Assembly: GCF_011751765.2 (NCBI RefSeq)
Contig: NZ_CP061169.1
Coordinates: forward strand, 1,674,001-1,738,000
Direction of reading: 5' to 3'
From: Paramicrobacterium chengjingii
Lineage (GTDB): Bacteria; Actinomycetota; Actinomycetes; Actinomycetales; Microbacteriaceae
Length of the DNA: 64,000 bases
Part shown: positions 58,798 through 64,000 of the stretch, piece after piece
Numbering within the stretch: position 1 is the first letter of the stretch
Layout: every line of letters begins with the position of its first letter
The notes under the pieces: model-generated
What the model saw: the letters and a program-made list of their open reading frames with translations, nothing else
What the model was told of the DNA's origin: nothing
Databases searched by the model: none
Translations under genes and position numbers: made by a program

Positions 58798-59989
58798 CCG
58801 TCACGTCATAGACACACGAACCGAATACGACAGTTCCCTGCGCGCGATCGCTGCCGGATCCGGCCCCGTCGCCGTCGACACCGAACGCGCCTCTGGGTAT
58901 CGATACTCCCAGAAGGCGTATCTCATTCAGGTTTTTCGCCGAGGGGCCGGAGTGTTCCTCTTCGATGCACCGGCAATCGGATGCTTCGACGATCTCAATG
59001 AGCTGATCGGCGGCGAGGAATGGGTGCTGCACGCCGCGAGCCAAGATCTTCCGTGCCTGCGTGAGGTTGGAATCGATCCGCGCGTACTTTTCGATACGGA
59101 ACTGGCGGCACGGCTCCTCGGCATGCCGAAGGTCGGTCTGGGGGCCGTCGTCGAGGACAGTCTCGGGGTTCACCTTGCAAAGGAGCATTCGGCCGCAGAC
59201 TGGTCGACGAGGCCGCTTCCGCAGTCGTGGCTCGAGTATGCGGCGCTCGACGTTGAGCTTCTCATCGACGTTCGCGACGAGCTCGAACAGCGACTTGTCG
59301 AACAGCGCAAAACCCGTATTGCGCGAGAGGAGTTTGAGGCCGAGCTGAACGCCGAGCCGAAGCCACCGCGTGCTGACCCCTGGCGGAAACTCAGCGGCAT
59401 CCATTCCTCACGTGGATCACGTCACCTCGCCGTCGCCAAGGAACTGTGGGAGTCACGTGACGCTCTTGCTCAGGAGACAGATACGGCGCCGGGCCGGCTC
59501 GTGCCGGATCGCTCGCTCGTCGCTGTCGTGAAAGCAACGCCGCGCACGAAAGAAGCCCTTGCGGGAATGCGCGAATTCAGCGGACGCGCCAGCCGAACAG
59601 AGCTTGACCGGTGGTGGGCCGCGATCGAACGCGGTTTGACCACTACAGACCTGCCGGAAGCCAGACGGTCCACTGGCGACCACGTGCCCCCTCCCCGCGC
59701 ATGGGCAGATCGTGCCCCCGAAGCCGATGCTCGGCTGAAGCGTGCAAAACCTGCCGTTGCCGAGATCGCTGACGCCCTCGGGATGCCCATTGAGAATCTG
59801 CTCAAGCCCTCGATTCTGCGCGGTGTCGCGTGGAATCCGCCAGCGCCTCAGACGGCCGATCAGATCGGTGCAGCGTTGCGCGACGCGGGCGCGCGACCCT
59901 GGCAATGTGAAGCAACTGCACAATCGATCGCGCGTGCATTTGTGGAGGCTGCCCAAAGTGGTGCACCCGAGCCGGAATCCGAATCGTAG
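58790..59989 (+). CDS. rnd: Ribonuclease D
   Basis: A 3'-5' exoribonuclease implicated in tRNA and other RNA 3' processing. The 399-residue protein has a DEDD exonuclease domain (VAVDTERASGYRY with the Asp-Glu pair, HAASQDLPCLREVGI, and YAALDVELLIDVRDEL) and an HRDC domain near residues 220-290. The C-terminal ~100 residues are less conserved. GTG start at 58790 overlaps DUF3000 by 8 bp. Confidence 0.93.
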   Translation: MTDRHVIDTRTEYDSSLRAIAAGSGPVAVDTERASGYRYSQKAYLIQVFRRGAGVFLFDAPAIGCFDDLNELIGGEEWVLHAASQDLPCLREVGIDPRVLFDTELAARLLGMPKVGLGAVVEDSLGVHLAKEHSAADWSTRPLPQSWLEYAALDVELLIDVRDELEQRLVEQRKTRIAREEFEAELNAEPKPPRADPWRKLSGIHSSRGSRHLAVAKELWESRDALAQETDTAPGRLVPDRSLVAVVKATPRTKEALAGMREFSGRASRTELDRWWAAIERGLTTTDLPEARRSTGDHVPPPRAWADRAPEADARLKRAKPAVAEIADALGMPIENLLKPSILRGVAWNPPAPQTADQIGAALRDAGARPWQCEATAQSIARAFVEAAQSGAPEPESES

Positions 59990-60059
59990 AAAGAAGCAAA
60001 GGATTCTCAGAACGCCCCGATTGCCTCATAGTGTCGAGAAGAACCCATAAGGAGGCAGC

Positions 60060-61259
60060 GTGACGATCAACGCAGATGTCTATTTCATCGACGGCGTTCG
60101 AACCCCGTTCGGTCGGGCAGGTGAAAAGGGAATGTACTGGCAGACCCGCGCCGACGACCTCGCCGTCAAGGCGATGATCGGGCTTCTGGAACGGAACCCG
60201 GACGTCCCCAAAGACCGAATTGACGAGGTAGCGATTGCCGCGACGACGCAGCAGGGCGATCAGGGCCTGACGCTGGGGCGCACGACAGCGTTGCTGGCGG
60301 GACTCCCCCAGTCCGTACCTGGATATGCCATAGATCGCATGTGCGCGGGTGCCATGACCGCCGTAACAGCGGTGGGCGGCGGTGTCGCATTTGGGGCATA
60401 TGACCTCGCGATCGCTGGTGGCGTCGAGCACATGGGTCGGCATCCGCTCGGGATTGGGGCAGATCCAAACCCGCGGTTCCTCGCTGAGAAGCTCGTCAGC
60501 GCTGATGCCCTTGACATGGGAAAGACAGCTGAGCGCATCCACGATCGTTTCCCGCACCTGACGAAGGAGCGAGCCGACCAATTCGGCATGCTCAGCCAGC
60601 ATAAGGTTGCCGCGGCGTACGAGAACGGCAAGCTTCAGCCCGATTTGATACCCGTGGCCACTCGGAGTGACTCCGGCTGGGGGCTCGCCACGGCAGACGA
60701 GGGGATGCGGCCCGAGACGACGATGGAAGGGCTCGCCGGACTGCGCACGCCGTTCCGCCCGCACGGTCGCGTGACCGCTGGCACATCGTCTCCGCTCACC
60801 GACGGCGCCACAGTGAGCCTCATTGCAGGTAAGGACGCAGTGAAGGAGCATGGTCTCACACCGAAGATGCGCATGGTGAGTTTCGGGTTCGCGGGCGTCG
60901 ACCCGGAAATCATGGGACTCGGGCCCGTTCCGTCAACGGAGAAGGCCTTGCGCAAGGCTGGTCTCAGCATCGACGACATCGGGCTGTTCGAGCTGAACGA
61001 AGCGTTTGCCATTCAAGTGCTCTCGTTCCTTGATCATTTTGGCATCGCTGACGACGACCCTCGTGTCAACAAATGGGGAGGCGCCATTGCCATCGGTCAC
61101 CCCCTTGCGGCATCCGGCGTTCGCCTCATGATTCAGCTGGCAGCGCAGTTCGCTGAGCACCCGGAGGTGCGCTATGGCGTCACAGCCATGTGCGTCGGAC
61201 TCGGACAGGGCGGCACAGTGATTTGGGAGAACCCCGCGTGGAACGGACGACGGAAGTGA
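60060..61259 (+). CDS. fadA: Acetyl-CoA C-acyltransferase (thiolase)
   Basis: Performs the thiolytic step of beta-oxidation. The 399-residue protein has the nucleophile cysteine in DRMCAGAMTAV near residue 94, NEAFAIQ with the conserved Asn near residue 318, GAIAIGHPLAASG with the catalytic His near residue 348 and the second cysteine in AMCVGLGQGG. GTG start at 60060 with AAGGAGG upstream. Its stop overlaps the fadB start (GTGA), so FadA and FadB are coupled and probably form the multienzyme complex. Confidence 0.93.
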   Translation: MTINADVYFIDGVRTPFGRAGEKGMYWQTRADDLAVKAMIGLLERNPDVPKDRIDEVAIAATTQQGDQGLTLGRTTALLAGLPQSVPGYAIDRMCAGAMTAVTAVGGGVAFGAYDLAIAGGVEHMGRHPLGIGADPNPRFLAEKLVSADALDMGKTAERIHDRFPHLTKERADQFGMLSQHKVAAAYENGKLQPDLIPVATRSDSGWGLATADEGMRPETTMEGLAGLRTPFRPHGRVTAGTSSPLTDGATVSLIAGKDAVKEHGLTPKMRMVSFGFAGVDPEIMGLGPVPSTEKALRKAGLSIDDIGLFELNEAFAIQVLSFLDHFGIADDDPRVNKWGGAIAIGHPLAASGVRLMIQLAAQFAEHPEVRYGVTAMCVGLGQGGTVIWENPAWNGRRK

Positions 61260-63400
61260 CTGAAACTACCTATTCAACAATCGACTTCACACCGCTTGTC
61301 GAGATGTCTGCAGACGAAGTGGTGACCCACAGTTACGTTCGAGATGTTGCTTTGCCGTCGGGTAAGACACTTGCGCTCGTGACCCTCGACAACGGCAAGG
61401 ACCACACACGACCGAACACATTCGGCCCAGTGGGGCTTCTTGAGCTCGACGCGACGCTCGAGACGCTCAGAGCCCGGGCATCCGCCGGCGAGATCGAGGG
61501 CGTCGCGATCACAGGCAAGCCGTTCATTCTGGCAGCCGGAGCCGACCTCTCGAAGGTGAATGACATTCCCTCGCGTGAGATTGCCGCACTACTGCCGAAG
61601 CTCGGGCATCATGTCTTCGGCAAACTCGACAACCTCGGTGCGCCGACATTCGTCTTCATCAACGGCCTCGCGCTTGGCGGCGGGCTTGAGATCGGTCTGA
61701 ACGCCAACTATCGCACCATCGACGCGTCTGCGCAGGGCATTGCTCTGCCTGAGGTGTTCCTCGGTCTCATTCCCGGCTGGGGCGGATCATACTTGCTGCC
61801 CAACCTCATCGGCATCGAGAACGCCCTGACCGTGATGATCGAGAACCCGCTCAAGATGAACCGGATGCTGAAAGCTCCGAAAGCGTTCGAATTCGGCATC
61901 GCCGACGCGATGTTCAACGCGTCAACATTCCTCGAGGAATCGATCGCATGGGCTTCAGACGTGATTGACGGCACAATCATCCCGAAGCGCAAGAACGCGC
62001 CGGGAAAGATTGAACGAGCGGTTAAATGGGACGCTGCGATCGGCATCGCCCGCAAGATGCTCGAGTCGAAGATTGGCACCGTGCCTGTCTCGCCCTACAA
62101 GGCACTCGACCTGTTGAAAGCGGCGAAGTCCGGGTCGAAAGCCGAGTGCTTCGCGCTCGAAGATGACGCCCTCGCTGAACTGATCGCCGGTGAGCAGTTT
62201 CGAGCCTCGGTGTACGCGTTCAATCTCGTGCAGAAGCGAGCAAAACGGCCGGCGGGTGCACCGGACAAAGACCTTGCGCAGCGCGTTACCAAGGTCGGTG
62301 TCATCGGTGCAGGTCTCATGGCTACGCAATTCGCACTTCTCTTCGCACGGCGACTCCGTGTTCCCGTCGTGATCACCGATCTCGACCAGAAGCGTGTCGA
62401 TCAGGGCGTGGCCACAATTCGGGCCGAGATCGACAAGCTGCACGAGAAGGGCCGCATCTCGTCAGACGAGAGCAATCGCCTTACTGCGCTCGTTCACGGT
62501 ACGACGGATAAAGCAGAGTTCGCTGACTGCGACTGGGTGATCGAGGCGGTCTTCGAGGAGCTTGGCGTGAAACAAGATGTCTTCGCCGACATCGAACCGC
62601 ACATTTCTCAGGAAGCTGTTCTCGCGACAAACACGTCGTCACTCTCCGTCGAGCAGATCGGCGCCAAGTTGAGGCATCCCGAACGCCTCGTCGGCTTCCA
62701 TTTCTTCAACCCGGTTGCAGTGATGCCACTCATCGAGGTTGTGCGAACGCCGGGTGCGAGCGATGCCATTCTCGCAACGGCGATGGCGACGGCGAAGAGC
62801 CTGCGAAAAAATGCTGTGATTACGCGAGATACCCCAGGATTTGTCGTGAATCGAGTGCTGGCGAAACTTCTCGGCGAGGCAATGCATGCCGTTGACAGCG
62901 GTACGAGCTTTTCCGATGTTGATGCGGCACTGGCGCCACTTGGTCTGCCGATGGCGCCATCCGAACTGCTAGACCTCGTCGGGCTGCGCGTCGGTGCTCA
63001 CGTGCTCGACACTCACCATCGTGCGTTCCCTGACCGCTTCTACGACTCCGAGAATCTGCACAAGCTCGCCGAATACGGCGCGCTCTTCGAGAAAGATGCG
63101 AAGGGGAAGATCAAGGGCTTCGATAAGAAAGCTCTCAAGATCGTGTCGGGAGGAACCTCACCACTTGACACGAGCGAGATTCTCCGCCGCGTTCAAGACG
63201 GCTTGGCTGACGAGATTCATCGGATGCTGGACGACGGCGTCGTTCACGGTGCCGAAGACATTGATCTCTGCCTCATCCTTGGTGCCGGCTATCCGTTCCA
63301 GATGGGCGGTGTCACACCCTATCTCGACCGAGTCGGCGCTAGTGAACGAGTGTTCTCAGATACCTTCCATCACCCTCCGATGACGGCACTCGGCGAATAA
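61256..63400 (+). CDS. fadB: Bifunctional enoyl-CoA hydratase/3-hydroxyacyl-CoA dehydrogenase
   Basis: The multifunctional beta-oxidation subunit. The crotonase domain (~residues 20-330) has ILAAGADLSKV and GLALGGGLEIGLNANY, the oxyanion-hole region. The dehydrogenase domain opens KVGVIGAGLMATQFALLFAR near residue 342, with the catalytic His in FHFFNPVAVMPLIEVV and ATNTSSLSVEQI. 714 residues from GTG 61256, which overlaps fadA as GTGA; a longer frame is inside fadA. A terminator follows directly. Confidence 0.93.
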   Translation: MTETTYSTIDFTPLVEMSADEVVTHSYVRDVALPSGKTLALVTLDNGKDHTRPNTFGPVGLLELDATLETLRARASAGEIEGVAITGKPFILAAGADLSKVNDIPSREIAALLPKLGHHVFGKLDNLGAPTFVFINGLALGGGLEIGLNANYRTIDASAQGIALPEVFLGLIPGWGGSYLLPNLIGIENALTVMIENPLKMNRMLKAPKAFEFGIADAMFNASTFLEESIAWASDVIDGTIIPKRKNAPGKIERAVKWDAAIGIARKMLESKIGTVPVSPYKALDLLKAAKSGSKAECFALEDDALAELIAGEQFRASVYAFNLVQKRAKRPAGAPDKDLAQRVTKVGVIGAGLMATQFALLFARRLRVPVVITDLDQKRVDQGVATIRAEIDKLHEKGRISSDESNRLTALVHGTTDKAEFADCDWVIEAVFEELGVKQDVFADIEPHISQEAVLATNTSSLSVEQIGAKLRHPERLVGFHFFNPVAVMPLIEVVRTPGASDAILATAMATAKSLRKNAVITRDTPGFVVNRVLAKLLGEAMHAVDSGTSFSDVDAALAPLGLPMAPSELLDLVGLRVGAHVLDTHHRAFPDRFYDSENLHKLAEYGALFEKDAKGKIKGFDKKALKIVSGGTSPLDTSEILRRVQDGLADEIHRMLDDGVVHGAEDIDLCLILGAGYPFQMGGVTPYLDRVGASERVFSDTFHHPPMTALGE

Positions 63401-63412
63401 CCGCGCCTGGCG

Positions 63413-63450
63413 AAAAGCGAGCTGCTCTGACCGGAGTAGCTCGCTTTTTT
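63413..63450. terminator. Bidirectional terminator between fadB and dxs
   Basis: A near-perfect hairpin (AAAAGCGAGCTGCTC / GAGTAGCTCGCTTTT, loop of ~6) with A and T tracts on both flanks, placed between the convergent fadB and dxs stops. It should end transcripts from both sides. Confidence 0.85.
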
Positions 63451-63456
63451 GCGGAA

Positions 63457-64000
63457 TCAGCTGATCTTCTTGTCGCTCGACTCTGCGTGCACACCCCTGG
63501 CATCTGAGTCGCTCGTTGGCCGTGCAATCGGAATTCTGCTGCCCAAGACCTGAGCGACAACGTCCCGGGCGATCTGACGACCGGTCAGACCGGCATCTTC
63601 CAGAATCTCCTCTCGAGACCCGTGAGAGATGAATTCATCTGGCATTCCCAGCTCGTCGACAGCTGTGTCGACCCCTGCTCCACGGAGAACCTGCCTGATG
63701 CGTGTGCCGATTCCCCCGACACGAACTCCGTCTTCGATCGTGATGACAAGCCGGTGGTCTCGCGCAAGGTCGACAACGCTTGTTGCGACAGGCACGACCC
63801 AGCGCGGATCGACAACTGTGGCGCCGATGCCCTGATCTGCGAGCCTGTCCGCCACATCAAGAGCGGTGCCGGCCATCGAGCCGACGGCGACGATGAGCAC
63901 GTCTTTGTCGTCGCACGACCGCAGAACATCCACGCCGTCATCACATCTGTATTCAGCTGGAAGCGGGTCACTCACTGCACCTTTGGGGAAGCGAACGACG
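63457..64000 (-). CDS. dxs: 1-deoxy-D-xylulose-5-phosphate synthase, C-terminal part (runs off window)
   Basis: DXS makes DXP from pyruvate and glyceraldehyde 3-phosphate for isoprenoid synthesis. About 180 C-terminal codons are here; the frame is open to 64000. It enters with VVRFPKGAV, a conserved DXS segment, and carries the transketolase C-terminal domain with DVLIVAVGSMAGTALDVAD and GMPDEFISHGSREEILED. The last ~25 residues (Ser/Asp-rich) look like a variable tail. Here DXP is not needed for PLP, since the window encodes PdxS/PdxT. Confidence 0.93.
   Translation of the reverse strand, partial: VVRFPKGAVSDPLPAEYRCDDGVDVLRSCDDKDVLIVAVGSMAGTALDVADRLADQGIGATVVDPRWVVPVATSVVDLARDHRLVITIEDGVRVGGIGTRIRQVLRGAGVDTAVDELGMPDEFISHGSREEILEDAGLTGRQIARDVVAQVLGSRIPIARPTSDSDARGVHAESSDKKIS

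Noticed and set aside
1..64000. Frequent GGATGC/GCATCC words, possibly a polar chromosome-organising sequence
   Set aside because: I saw dozens of both orientations in genes of both strands. The number is only modestly above a rough chance estimate and no strand bias is apparent, so there is no support without a genome-wide count.

Overview
The window looks like a stretch of core chromosome from a GC-rich actinobacterium, most likely family Microbacteriaceae. The evidence is gene order and family content: trpE, a TIGR02234 protein, an HGxxPAAW protein and trpC in a row; pyrR-pyrBC-carAB-pyrF-mIHF/gmk-rpoZ-metK-priA-fmt; alaS-ruvX-mltG-aroE-aroC-aroK-aroB-aroQ-efp-nusB; and thrS-HIT-pdxS-pdxT-yebC-ruvCAB-yajC-secDF-relA. 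Frequent GTG starts and 1-8 bp stop/start overlaps fit this. I saw no prophage, insertion sequence, CRISPR array, rRNA or replication origin, and no gene-free stretch longer than 300 bp.

Positions 1-12160 (minus strand) carry metK, priA, fmt, rsmB, rpe, hisE, hisG, hisF, hisI, trpE, two small membrane proteins, trpC and the first part of trpB, which leaves the window. No trpF is present here. A strong hairpin at 12196-12234 separates metK from rpoZ. Positions 12245-22199 hold the pyrimidine operon: pyrR, pyrB, pyrC, a PH-like membrane protein, carA, carB, pyrF, an mIHF-guanylate kinase fusion and rpoZ. A PyrR-type RNA motif lies just ahead of the pyrR ribosome binding site. Positions 22199-32966 carry nusB, efp, the shikimate genes, mltG, ruvX, alaS, a small membrane protein and rpsD; rarA (33143-34474) is also on the minus strand.

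Positions 34628-37393 (plus) hold a membrane-anchored cyclophilin, a DUF349 coiled-coil protein and an AbiEi-like protein. Positions 37397-50013 (minus) run from thrS through HIT, pdxS, pdxT, yebC, ruvCAB, yajC and secDF to the bifunctional ppGpp enzyme Rel. Four tRNA genes lie at 50129-50672: Val-GAC, Cys-GCA and Gly-GCC on minus and Val-CAC on plus. The most accessory-looking pair, a D-threonine aldolase-like enzyme and a short-chain dehydrogenase, follows at 50701-52546. Then come a small unknown protein, an ammonium transporter with an apparent GlnR operator upstream, and a ZapE-like ATPase.

Positions 55620-63400 are mainly plus-strand: a rhodanese-type sulfurtransferase with SufE, an opposing alpha/beta hydrolase, DUF3000 with RNase D, and the beta-oxidation pair fadA-fadB. 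A bidirectional terminator separates fadB from the C-terminal part of dxs, which leaves the window at 64000.

I did not find a new multi-gene system. The most informative points are the mIHF-Gmk fusion, the PyrR RNA motif, the GlnR operator ahead of amt, the helicase-motif-less PriA, and the apparent absence of coaBC and of pgsA/pimA-type genes from places where relatives often carry them.
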